From Ideonella dechloratans (GTDB lineage: Bacteria > Pseudomonadota > Gammaproteobacteria > Burkholderiales > Burkholderiaceae_C), in NCBI RefSeq assembly GCF_021049305.1, contig NZ_CP088081.1, positions 3,720,001-3,784,000 on the forward strand: a DNA stretch of 64,000 nt. The letters are read 5' to 3'. Shown piece after piece: positions 16,951-24,468 of the stretch (position 1 is its first letter; each line of letters begins with the position of its first letter). The position numbers were made by a program, and so were the translations under genes. The notes below the pieces were generated by a model that was given only the letters and a program-made list of their open reading frames with translations, searched no databases and had not been told where the DNA came from.

Positions 16951-17604
16951 TTACGCCCCGGAGGCCGTCTGCAGCGCGGTCCGCAGCGCGGCCACGAAGG
17001 CCTCGGGCCGGCCCAGGTGCTGGCCCACCGGCAGCGGGGTCCAGCGGCCGGCGTGCTCCAGCGCCAGCGTCGGAAAGCCCTGGCCGCCCAGCCAGTCGAG
17101 CAGCGCCCGGCTCTGGGTGAAGTGGGCCTCGGTGGGCGCGCCGGCCAGGGCGTCGAGCTGGGCGGCGAAGGCGGCCTCGTCCAGCCCCAGTTCGGCGGCC
17201 AGCGCGCGCAGCACCGCGGGCTCGGCAATGCGCTGCCCTTCGACGAAATGGGCCTGCTGCAGTCGGTGCAGCAGGGTCAGGCCCGGCAGGCCCAGGACCT
17301 GCGCCGCCAGGAGGGCCGTGGTGGGCGGGGCGCTGTCCAGCACCACGGTGTCGTCCTGCAGCAGGCCATCGGTGTAGGCCGCGCCGAAGGGCTGGCCGGT
17401 GAGCTGGGCGATGCGCTGATCGTGCGGCATCACATAGGCCCGCCAGGCGGGCGTGAGCCGCAGGCGGCGTTCGCCCACCAGCATGCCGCCGCCGTGCAGC
17501 TGCACCGTCAAGCCGGGCAGGCGGCCGGCCGCCTCCACCAGGGGCGCGGCGGCATAGCACCAGCCGCACAGCGGGTCGTGGATGAGGTGAAGGGTGGCGC
17601 TCAT
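16951..17604 (-). CDS. Cytoplasmic DsbA-family thiol oxidoreductase (FrnE-like)
   Basis: There is no signal peptide. The protein starts MSATLHLIHDPLCGWCYAA, with a C-G-W-C active site at residues 13-16 in a thioredoxin fold. The long helical insert (about residues 60-150) and the closing GFPTLALEHAGRWTPLPVGQH loop with a cis-Pro are those of DsbA-like proteins close to FrnE and HCCA isomerases. Without export it probably acts in the cytoplasm as a thiol-disulfide or glutathione-dependent enzyme. Its ATG overlaps the stop of the HxlR gene as ATGA, so it belongs to the regulator's transcript and may be part of a quinone or electrophile stress response. Confidence 0.8.
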   Translation of the reverse strand: MSATLHLIHDPLCGWCYAAAPLVEAAGRLPGLTVQLHGGGMLVGERRLRLTPAWRAYVMPHDQRIAQLTGQPFGAAYTDGLLQDDTVVLDSAPPTTALLAAQVLGLPGLTLLHRLQQAHFVEGQRIAEPAVLRALAAELGLDEAAFAAQLDALAGAPTEAHFTQSRALLDWLGGQGFPTLALEHAGRWTPLPVGQHLGRPEAFVAALRTALQTASGA

Positions 17605-17993
17605 GCGGCCTCCCGCACGGCGCGCTGGGCCAGCACATCGCCCAGCCGCACCTCGATCCAGTCGGCCAGCAGGCGCACCCGCTCGGCGGCCTCGCGGCCC
17701 AGCGGCGTGAGGCTGTACTCCACATGCGGCGGCACCACGTCGAAGGCCTGGCGCAGCACCAGGCCGTCGCCCTCCAGCCATTGCAGGGTCTGGGCCAGCA
17801 TGCGCTCGCTCACCCCGCCCACGGCGCGGCGCAGCTCGGCAAAGCGGTGGGTGCGGGTTTCCAGCACCAGCAGCACCAGCACGCCCCAGCGGCTGGTGAC
17901 GTGCTTGAGCACCTCGCGCGAGGGGCAGTCCGCCGCCAGCAGGTTGCCGCGGCGCACGGCCTCGGACAGGGGGACCCGGGCACTTACCTTCAT
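17601..17993 (-). CDS. HxlR family regulator (YtfH/QorR-like)
   Basis: The 130-residue protein has the HxlR winged helix: a single Cys in LAADCPSREVLKHVTSRWGVLVLLVLETRTHRFAELRRAVGGVSERMLAQTLQWLEGDGLV, then VEYSLTPLGRE. The lone Cys before the HTH is the position sensed by quinones, diamide or HOCl in YodB and QorR. The ATG at 17993 lies just ahead of the conserved start. It is divergent from a qorB-type quinone reductase gene, the same arrangement as E. coli ytfH/ytfG. It probably represses both genes through the operator at 17999-18013. Confidence 0.88.
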   Translation of the reverse strand: MKVSARVPLSEAVRRGNLLAADCPSREVLKHVTSRWGVLVLLVLETRTHRFAELRRAVGGVSERMLAQTLQWLEGDGLVLRQAFDVVPPHVEYSLTPLGREAAERVRLLADWIEVRLGDVLAQRAVREAA

Positions 17994-17998
17994 GTGCG

Positions 17999-18013
17999 TA
18001 CTTCCGAAAAGTA
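17999..18013. promoter_or_regulatory. HxlR operator between the regulator and qorB
   Basis: TACT-N7-AGTA (17999-18002 and 18010-18013, extended to TACTT/AAGTA) matches the spacing of the YodB-type site. It overlaps a possible -35 (TTCCGA, 18002-18007) with -10 TACAGT (18025-18030, 17-bp spacer) for qorB. On the other strand it overlaps the -10 (complement of 18010-18015) of a promoter for the regulator whose -35 TTGCGG is the complement of 18033-18038. One bound dimer could block both promoters. Confidence 0.6.
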
Positions 18014-18103
18014 AGTGCAAATCGTACAGTGACCGCAACGCACTTTCAAGCGCGTTTCAAGACACCCCGTTCCCTCCGAACCGAACGCCCTAGGAAACCG
18101 ACC

Positions 18104-18970
18104 ATGACCACTCCCGCCCCGACCATTGCCATCACCGGCGCCACCGGACAACTGGGCCGCCTCGTGCTGCAGAGCCTGAAGACCCGCGCGCCCGGCGCCA
18201 ACGTCATCGCCCTGGCCCGCACCCCGGCCAAGGCCGCCGACCTGGGCGTGAGCGTGCGCCAGGCCGACTACACCCAGGCCCCCGCCGCCCTGGCCGCCGC
18301 CCTGGCCGGCGTGGACACCCTGCTGCTGATCTCCGGCAACGAGATCGGCCAGCGCGAAGCCCAGCACCGCCACGTCATCGAGGCCGCCCAACTGGCGGGC
18401 GTCCAGCACCTGGTCTACACCAGCCTGCTGCATGCCGACCGCTCGCCCCTGTCGCTGGCGCCCGAGCACCTGGCCACCGAGGCGATGATCCGCGCCAGCG
18501 GCATCCCGGCCACCGTGCTGCGCAACGGCTGGTATGCCGAGAACTACAGCGCCGGCTTCCCGGCCGCGGTGGCGCACGGCGCCCTGCTGGGCAGCGCGGG
18601 CGAGGGCCGGCTGGCCCTGGCCACCCGGGCCGACTACGCCGAGGCCGCCGCCACCGTGCTGGCCGACCCGGCCGCCCACGCCGGCCAGGTCTACGAACTG
18701 GCCGGCGACACGGCGCCCACGCTGGCCGAGCTGGCCGCCGAGATCGGCCGCCAGGCTGGCAAGCCCGTGCCCTACAAGAACCTGCCGGCCGAGGAATACA
18801 CCGCGGTGCTGCGCGGCGCCGGTCTGCCCGAACTGTGGGCCGTGGCCCTGCCGCAGTTCGACCTGGGCGCAGCGCAAGGCGCGCTGTTCGACGACGGCCA
18901 CCAGCTCTCGGCCCTGATCGGCCGGCCCACCACAGCCCCGGCGGCCTACGTGGCCGCGGCCCTGAAATAA
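18104..18970 (+). CDS. qorB: NAD(P)H:quinone oxidoreductase type 2, NmrA-like SDR fold
   Basis: The 288-residue protein opens with the Rossmann loop ITGATGQLGRLVLQSL, followed by ALARTPAKAADLGVSVRQADY, LLLISGNEIGQREAQHR and the later LRNGWYAENY. This order is the QOR2/YtfG branch of atypical short-chain dehydrogenases, which reduce quinones with NADPH in the cytoplasm. AGGAAA precedes the ATG at 18104 by 6 bases. Divergent from an HxlR regulator with a shared operator, it is probably induced by quinones or other electrophiles that oxidise the regulator's cysteine. Confidence 0.88.
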   Translation: MTTPAPTIAITGATGQLGRLVLQSLKTRAPGANVIALARTPAKAADLGVSVRQADYTQAPAALAAALAGVDTLLLISGNEIGQREAQHRHVIEAAQLAGVQHLVYTSLLHADRSPLSLAPEHLATEAMIRASGIPATVLRNGWYAENYSAGFPAAVAHGALLGSAGEGRLALATRADYAEAAATVLADPAAHAGQVYELAGDTAPTLAELAAEIGRQAGKPVPYKNLPAEEYTAVLRGAGLPELWAVALPQFDLGAAQGALFDDGHQLSALIGRPTTAPAAYVAAALK

Positions 18971-19020
18971 GGCGCCACCCAGGGCCCTGAGCCCGGCGGG
19001 CGCGGCGAGAATCCGCGCCC

Positions 19021-20163
19021 ATGCCCGCTCCCGCCGAACACGCCCGACGCCAGGCCGGCCTGGACACCCTGCGTGCCCTGGCCATCGGCCTGGTGTTCAT
19101 GTACCACTACAGGGTGTTCGTCTCGCGCGAGCCGACCTTCGGCTGGCTCAGCGACGTGGGCTGGGTGGGGGTGGACCTGTTCTTCGTGCTCAGCGGCTAC
19201 CTCATCACCGACGGTCTGCTGCGCGGCCTGGCGGCCGGTCGGCGGCTGACGCTGGGCAGCTTCTACGCACGGCGCATCCTGCGCACCTGGCCAGTGTTCT
19301 GGGTGGTGCTGGCGGCCTACTTCCTGTGGCCGGACGCGCTGGGCGGGCGCACCCCGCCGCCGCTGTGGCGCTTTCTCACCTTCACGCAGAACTGGAACCT
19401 GCCCACCGGCACGGCGTTCTCGCACGCCTGGTCGCTGTGCATCGAGGAGCAGTTCTACGCCCTGCTGCCGCTGGCCGTGCTGGGCGGCGGCTGGCTGGCG
19501 CGCCGCCGGGGCTGGGGCGTGGGCGCCGCCTGGGCCGGCATGGCCCTGCTGCTGGCCACCGGCGTGGCCACGCGCGCCTGGCTGTGGCAGCGCCACGGCC
19601 TGGAGGCCCAGGGCCAGCTGGAGCAGTACTACCGCTGGGTCTACTACGGCAGCGCCAGCCGCTTCGACGAATTCCTGCCCGGCGTGGCCCTGGCCCTGCT
19701 GCAGCACCGCCACCCGGCCACCTGGCAGCGCCTGATGGGCCCGGGCGGGCGCTGGCTGCTGCCGGCCGCGCTGGCGGCCTGCGCCGCCATGGGCTACGGC
19801 GTGATCACATGGTTCTACATCGACGGGTACGGCTACGGCGGCTTCATGAGCATCGCCGGCTACTCGCTCATCGCCTGGAGCTTCGGCCTGCTGCTGGCCG
19901 CCGCGCTGCGCCCGGGCAGCTGGCTGCAGCGCACCCGGGTGCCGGGCGCGGCGTGGCTGGCGGCGGTGTCCTATCCGCTGTACCTGTCGCACAAGCCGGT
20001 GGCGCATTGGCTGGCCACGCAGGGCGGGCCGGCCCTGGCCGCCTCACCCGGGCTGCGCCTGGGCCTGATCACCCTGGCCTGCGCCGCCATGGCCACCCTG
20101 CTGCACCACGCGGTGGAGCGGCCCGCGCTGCGGTGGCGCGATCGGCACGTTCCCGGCCGATGA
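19021..20163 (+). CDS. Acyltransferase 3 (OafA/YrhL-like) membrane protein
   Basis: The 380-residue protein has about ten membrane helices and the family hallmarks: GLDTLRALAIGLVFMYHY with its His, GWVGVDLFFVLSGYLI, FYARRILRTWPVFWV and SHAWSLCIEEQFY. Acyltransferase-3 proteins move acetyl or other acyl groups onto exported sugars such as O-antigen, exopolysaccharide or peptidoglycan. No polysaccharide cluster surrounds it, so the target is open. The short gap (50 bases) after qorB has no promoter I can point to. The start at 19021 places the first motif at residue 13, as usual. Confidence 0.85.
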   Translation: MPAPAEHARRQAGLDTLRALAIGLVFMYHYRVFVSREPTFGWLSDVGWVGVDLFFVLSGYLITDGLLRGLAAGRRLTLGSFYARRILRTWPVFWVVLAAYFLWPDALGGRTPPPLWRFLTFTQNWNLPTGTAFSHAWSLCIEEQFYALLPLAVLGGGWLARRRGWGVGAAWAGMALLLATGVATRAWLWQRHGLEAQGQLEQYYRWVYYGSASRFDEFLPGVALALLQHRHPATWQRLMGPGGRWLLPAALAACAAMGYGVITWFYIDGYGYGGFMSIAGYSLIAWSFGLLLAAALRPGSWLQRTRVPGAAWLAAVSYPLYLSHKPVAHWLATQGGPALAASPGLRLGLITLACAAMATLLHHAVERPALRWRDRHVPGR

Positions 20164-20231
20164 GCCGCCAGGGGCTTGACCTCAAGTGGGCTTGAAGTTC
20201 TAAGGTGCGCGCACCGACACGCTCCCCTGCC

Positions 20232-21659
20232 ATGCACGACACCCCCTCCCCCGACGACCGCGGGCTCTTCGCCCCGGGCCGCGCCAGCGCCAGCGTGGGC
20301 GCGCTGGCCCTCATCTCCCTGCTGGCCTTCGAGGCCCTGGCCGTGGCCACCGCCATGCCCGCCGTGGCCGACGCGCTGGGCGGCCTGTCGCTCTATGCCC
20401 TGAGCTTCGGGGGCATGGTGGCCACCTCGGCCCTGGGCATGGTGTGGGCCGGCCCGCTGTGCGACCGGCGCGGCCCCTGGCGGGCCACCGTGCTGGGCCT
20501 GGTCTTCTTCACCGCGGGGCTGCTGCTGGCCGGCGGCGCCGGCAGCATGGCCGGCGTGGCCGCCGGCCGCGTGGTGCAGGGCCTGGGCAGCGGCCTGCTG
20601 GGCGTGGCGCTGTATGTGGGCATGGGCCGCGTGGTGCCGCCCGCCCTGCACCCGCGGCTGTTCGCGCTGTTCGCCGCCGCCTGGGTGCTGCCCGGCCTGG
20701 TGGGGCCGGCCCTGGCCGCCGCCCTGGTGCACAGCCTGGGCTGGCGCGCCGTCTTCCTGGCGGTGGCGGCACTGGTGCCGGTGGCCGGCCTGCTGCTGCG
20801 CCCGGCCTTCGCGCCGCTGGCGCCGCACCCCGCCCCAACCGAGGCGGCCAGCCCGACGCCTTCGCTGGGCGCACTGGCCTGGGCCGCCCTGGCCGCGGCG
20901 GGCGCCCTGGCCCTGCACGAGGCGGGCAGCGGCCCCTTGAACCCGCCGCGCGCCCTGGCCCTGGGTGCCGCGGGCGGGGCGGTGCTGCTGGGGGCCTGGC
21001 GCCTGCTCCCGCAGGGCAGCCTGCAGGCCCGCGCCGGCCTGCCGGCCGTCATCGCGGTGCGGGCCGTGCTGGCCGCGGCCTTCGCCGGCGCCGAGGCCTT
21101 CCTGCCCCTGCTGCTGACCCGGGAGGCCGGCTGGAGCCTGGCCCAGACCGGCCTGGCGCTGAGCCTGGGCGCCGTGACCTGGAGCCTCGGCAGCCAGTGC
21201 CAAGCCCGGCTGAAGGCGCCCGCCACGCGGCGGCGCGGGCTGGGCGCGGGCCTGCTGTCGGTGGCGGCCGGCCTGGGGCTGGTGATGGCGGCCACCGCCG
21301 GCCTGGGGCCCTGGGGCTGGCTGCTGCCCGGCTGGGCGGCGGCGGGCTTCGGCATCGGCCTGGGCTTTCCGATGCTGTCGGTGCTGACGCTGCAGCTGGC
21401 CGCCCCCGAGGCCCAGGGGCGTGCCGCATCGGCCCTGCAGCTGGGCGACGCCCTGGCCTGCAGCACCACGCTGGCCCTGGCGGGCGTGCTGTTCAATGCC
21501 GCGGGCAGCGCGGGCCGCCCCGCCTTTCTGGCCGTGCTGGGCCTGTGCGCCGGCCTGGCCCTGCTGGGCGCCGCGCTGGCCCCGCGGGCCTTCGCGGTGG
21601 CTCAGGGTGCGCCAGGGAACTGCACCACCGGCCCGGCCACCGGCGTGCCGGGCGGCTGA
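20232..21659 (+). CDS. Major facilitator superfamily exporter (DHA2-like)
   Basis: The 475-residue protein has about 14 predicted membrane segments and an N-terminal half of drug-exporter type: LLAFEALAVATAMPAVADALG in the first helix, GPLCDRRGPWR as the loop 2-3 motif A, and GRVVQGLGSG as motif C-like. The substrate is unknown. I take the ATG at 20232; nine upstream in-frame codons look non-coding. Its last 58 bases overlap the 3' end of a cytochrome c gene on the other strand, and no regulator is directly attached. Confidence 0.85.
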   Translation: MHDTPSPDDRGLFAPGRASASVGALALISLLAFEALAVATAMPAVADALGGLSLYALSFGGMVATSALGMVWAGPLCDRRGPWRATVLGLVFFTAGLLLAGGAGSMAGVAAGRVVQGLGSGLLGVALYVGMGRVVPPALHPRLFALFAAAWVLPGLVGPALAAALVHSLGWRAVFLAVAALVPVAGLLLRPAFAPLAPHPAPTEAASPTPSLGALAWAALAAAGALALHEAGSGPLNPPRALALGAAGGAVLLGAWRLLPQGSLQARAGLPAVIAVRAVLAAAFAGAEAFLPLLLTREAGWSLAQTGLALSLGAVTWSLGSQCQARLKAPATRRRGLGAGLLSVAAGLGLVMAATAGLGPWGWLLPGWAAAGFGIGLGFPMLSVLTLQLAAPEAQGRAASALQLGDALACSTTLALAGVLFNAAGSAGRPAFLAVLGLCAGLALLGAALAPRAFAVAQGAPGNCTTGPATGVPGG

Positions 21660-22117
21660 TAGGCCGGCGCCGCCTGACCCGCCGGGCCCAGCTGGCGCAC
21701 GTAGCGGTAGATCGCCCGCAGGTCCGCCTCGGACATGGCCTGCAGGTCGTACCAGGGCATGGGCGGCCGCGGCCGCATCGTGCGCACATGCTGCAACCAC
21801 TGGTCCTCGCCCAGACCGGCCACCAGCAGCCGAAGATTGGCTGCGTAGCTCGTGCCCCAGGGTCCGCGCCAGCCCAGGCCGTCGCCGGTGAGCCAGCTCG
21901 ACTCGGGCGTGTGCCCGCCCTGCTGCGCGTAGCCGGGCGAATGGCAGTCGTTGCAGCCGGCGGTGCGCACCAGGTAGCGGCCCAGATCCACCGCATCCAC
22001 CGGGCGGTCGGTCTGCGCCCCGGCCGGTGCGGCCAGGGCCGCGGCCAGCAGCGGGGCCAGCAGCCGCGTCGCGGGCCTGGGCCGGGCCGCGCGCGGGGGG
22101 TGTTTCAGCTGCGCCAT
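21602..22117 (-). CDS. Monohaem periplasmic cytochrome c
   Basis: The 171-residue precursor has a signal peptide (Ala-rich, ending PAGAQ near residue 35). It has one haem-c site, CNDCH (about residues 55-59), and downstream Met residues (MRPRPPMPWYDLQAM) that can supply the axial ligand. The last segment LRAIYRYVRQLGP is the usual C-terminal helix of class I cytochromes. It probably carries electrons in the periplasm. It is co-directional with the cupin gene, overlapping it by 13 bases. Its 3' end overlaps the opposing MFS gene, an unusually tight convergent join. Confidence 0.85.
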   Translation of the reverse strand: MAQLKHPPRAARPRPATRLLAPLLAAALAAPAGAQTDRPVDAVDLGRYLVRTAGCNDCHSPGYAQQGGHTPESSWLTGDGLGWRGPWGTSYAANLRLLVAGLGEDQWLQHVRTMRPRPPMPWYDLQAMSEADLRAIYRYVRQLGPAGQAAPAYQPPGTPVAGPVVQFPGAP

Positions 22118-22482
22118 GGCAGCTCCAGGGCCTCGCCATCGGGCAGGCGGGTGGGCACCGGCGTGGCAGCGAGGATGCCCAGCGTTTCCAGCGGCATCGG
22201 CCCCACATTGAAGATCTGGTGCACCTGGCCGCGCGGCAGCACCAGGGTCGCGTCGGCGCCGAAGCGGCGCACCTGGCCGTCGCCGTGCACCTCGCCCCAG
22301 CCGCCCAGGCAGAGCACCACCTCGTCGCAGTCATGGAAGTGCGGCGGCGTGGCGGCGCCGGGCGCCATGCACTGGCGCCAGACCGAGAGCTGGGTCAGGC
22401 CATCGGCCTCGCCGGCCCAGGTGCTGTGCTGGATGCCCGGCAGGCCGGAGGCCTGGGGCGGAATCTGTTCCATCAGTTTCAT
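22105..22482 (-). CDS. Small cupin-domain protein
   Basis: The 125-residue protein is a single cupin barrel. The first motif is PPHFHDCDEVVLCLGGWGEV (His-x-His with Glu) and the second PRGQVHQIFN holds the last His, so the metal site is complete. Such proteins are dioxygenases, isomerases or simple ligand binders; substrate unknown. The ATG at 22482 is preceded by GGAG at 7 bases. It is divergent from the LysR gene at 22623 and overlaps the cytochrome gene, so the cupin-cytochrome pair is the likely LysR target. Confidence 0.8.
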   Translation of the reverse strand: MKLMEQIPPQASGLPGIQHSTWAGEADGLTQLSVWRQCMAPGAATPPHFHDCDEVVLCLGGWGEVHGDGQVRRFGADATLVLPRGQVHQIFNVGPMPLETLGILAATPVPTRLPDGEALELPWRS

Positions 22483-22622
22483 GCGTGTCTCCAGGAAGTT
22501 GTCGAAGGACGTGGGGTCTGCGCCGGCTGCGGGTTCGCAGTGTGGGCAGGCGCGATTGATTCGAGAAGAGCGGTTCACGTCCTAAGATTGCCGACGTTTC
22601 TTCCGCAATGGAGGCACGCGCC

Positions 22623-23600
22623 ATGCAGGGACTGCAGCAGTTCATCGCCTTTGCCGAGACGGCCAAGCAGGGCGGCTTCGCGGCCGCGGCGCGGCAGCTG
22701 GGCATGTCGCCCTCGACCACCGCCAAGGCCGTGGCGCGGCTGGAGGCGGCGCTGGGCGTCAAGCTCTTCCACCGCACCACCCGGCAGGTGACGCTGACGC
22801 CCGACGGCGAGCGCCTGTTCCAGCGCTGCCAGCGGGTGCTGGCGGAGGTGGAGGACCTGCAGGCCGAGGCCTCCGGCACCCGGGCCGAGCCCCAGGGCAC
22901 GCTGCGCATCAACCTGCCGGTGTTCTACGGCCGGCGCTTCGTGCTGCCGCTGCTGGCCGATCTGGCCCGGCAGCACCCGGGGCTGAAGCTGGACATCAGC
23001 CTGACCGACACCAAGGTGGACCTGATCCGCGAGGGCATCGACCTGGCGGTGCGCATCGGCTTCATGAGTGATTCGACCCTGGTGGCGCGGCGGGTGGACA
23101 CCCAGGGCCTGCTGCTGTGCGCCAGCCCGGCCTACCTGGCCGCGCACGGCACGCCGCGCCGGCTGGAAGAGCTGGCCGCCCACGCCGCGGTGGTGTTCCG
23201 CCTGCCCACCAGCGGGCGCGACCGCCCCTGGCAGTTCCGCCAGGCCGGCGCGCCGGTGCAGCTATCCCCCACCCCGGCCACGCGGGTGAACGAGACCGAA
23301 GGCCTGCTCGATGCCGTGCGCCTGGGCCTGGGCGTGGGGCAGATGCCGGATCTGCTGGCCCAGGACGCGCTGGACCGCGGCGAGCTGGTGGAGCTGCTGC
23401 CGACGCTGCGCCCCGAGCCCATGGCCATCCAGCTGGTCTACCCCTCCGGGCGCCTGCTGCCCAGCCGGGTGCGGGTGGCGCTGGACTGCCTGAGCCAGGG
23501 CCTGCGGCAGCGCCAGGCCGGGCCTGCTCAGGCCTTGGGCCCGTCGATGACCTCGGCCGCCGAGCGGAAGCCCTCCACCGCGGCGGGCACGCCGCAGTAG
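22623..23600 (+). CDS. LysR family transcriptional regulator
   Basis: The 325-residue protein has the LysR N-terminal HTH (MQGLQQFIAFAETAKQGGFAAAARQLGMSPSTTAKAVARLEAALG) and the two-lobed periplasmic-binding-like sensor, with VRIGFMSDSTLVARRV typical of the subgroup that includes DsdC- and CrgA-like proteins. GGAG sits within the codons after an earlier ATG (22608) and 10 bases before the chosen ATG at 22623. The last 40 residues are low-complexity and overlap the opposing CMD gene by 73 bases, so the real protein core ends near residue 300. Target genes are probably the divergent cupin-cytochrome pair. Confidence 0.87.
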   Translation: MQGLQQFIAFAETAKQGGFAAAARQLGMSPSTTAKAVARLEAALGVKLFHRTTRQVTLTPDGERLFQRCQRVLAEVEDLQAEASGTRAEPQGTLRINLPVFYGRRFVLPLLADLARQHPGLKLDISLTDTKVDLIREGIDLAVRIGFMSDSTLVARRVDTQGLLLCASPAYLAAHGTPRRLEELAAHAAVVFRLPTSGRDRPWQFRQAGAPVQLSPTPATRVNETEGLLDAVRLGLGVGQMPDLLAQDALDRGELVELLPTLRPEPMAIQLVYPSGRLLPSRVRVALDCLSQGLRQRQAGPAQALGPSMTSAAERKPSTAAGTPQ

Positions 23601-23914
23601 ATGCTGGCGTGCAGCAGCACCTCCTGGATCTCCTGCACGGTGGCGCCGTTGTTCATGGCACCGCGCACATGGCCCTTCAACTCGTTCGACTTGCCCAGCG
23701 CGGTGAGCATGGCGATGGTGATGAGGCTGCGGGTCTTCAGGTCCAGGCCCTCGCGCTGCCAGGTGTCGCCCCAGGCGTTGCGGGTGATGTATTCCTGCAG
23801 CGGCGCGGTGAATTCGGTCAGGCCGCTGAAGGCCTTCTCGACGAAGGCCTCGCCCATCACCTGCTTGCGCATGGCCAGGCCGGCCTCGAAATCCTTGTTG
23901 TGCGGGGTGGTCAT
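23528..23914 (-). CDS. Carboxymuconolactone decarboxylase (CMD/AhpD-like) family protein
   Basis: The 128-residue helical protein matches PcaC-type CMD proteins: EYITRNAWGDTWQREGLDLKTRSLITIAMLTALGK, then HVRGAMNNGATVQEIQEVLLHASIYCGVPAA. This family includes 4-carboxymuconolactone decarboxylase of the protocatechuate pathway and thiol peroxidase partners. The C-x2-C of AhpD is absent, so a decarboxylase-like or unknown role is favoured. No other protocatechuate genes are near. GGAG lies before the ATG at 23914. The 3' end overlaps the LysR gene on the other strand. Confidence 0.82.
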   Translation of the reverse strand: MTTPHNKDFEAGLAMRKQVMGEAFVEKAFSGLTEFTAPLQEYITRNAWGDTWQREGLDLKTRSLITIAMLTALGKSNELKGHVRGAMNNGATVQEIQEVLLHASIYCGVPAAVEGFRSAAEVIDGPKA

Positions 23915-24000
23915 CGGGAAGCTCCTGGCGGGTTGGTGGTGCAATCGACCGAGATTCTAGAAACGGCCCTTGCCCGGGCCTGACCCCGAGGAGACCGACC

Positions 24001-24447
24001 ATGGCCGACCGCACCGTCACCCTGCACCGCGTGCTCAAGGCGCCGCCCGAGCGCGTGTACCGCGCCTTCCTGGACCCGGAGGCCATGTGCAAATGGCTGC
24101 CGCCCAAGGGCTTCGTGGCCCAGGTGCAGGAGATGGACGCCCGCGAGGGTGGGCGCTACCGCATGTCCTTCCGCAACTTCGGCAACGGCCAGACGCACGC
24201 CTTCGGCGGCAGCTACCTGCGCCTGGTGCCCGACGAGACCATCCGCTACAGCGACCATTTCGACGACCCCAACCTGCCCGGCGAGATGATCACCACGGTG
24301 ACGCTGCGCACCGTGTCCTGCGGCACCGACCTGACGGTGAGCCAGGAAGGCATCCCGGCGCTGATCCCGCTGGAGATGTGCTACCTGGGCTGGCAGGAAT
24401 CGCTGGACCAGCTGGCCGCGCTGGTGGAGCCTGAGATCACCGGTTGA
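24001..24447 (+). CDS. SRPBCC/AHSA1 domain protein
   Basis: The 148-residue protein has the fold signature of the Aha1/START-like SRPBCC group: VTLHRVLKAPPERVYRAFLDPEAMCKWLPP, a GGRYRMSF strand and CYLGWQESLDQLAALVEPEI as the closing helix. These proteins enclose a hydrophobic pocket for lipids or aromatic molecules; this one has no assignable ligand. A GAGGAG precedes the ATG at 24001. It stands between the CMD gene and a GGDEF-EAL gene facing it, apparently as a single-gene unit. Confidence 0.8.
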   Translation: MADRTVTLHRVLKAPPERVYRAFLDPEAMCKWLPPKGFVAQVQEMDAREGGRYRMSFRNFGNGQTHAFGGSYLRLVPDETIRYSDHFDDPNLPGEMITTVTLRTVSCGTDLTVSQEGIPALIPLEMCYLGWQESLDQLAALVEPEITG

Positions 24448-24468
24448 ACCGGCCGCGGGCCGTGCGGC

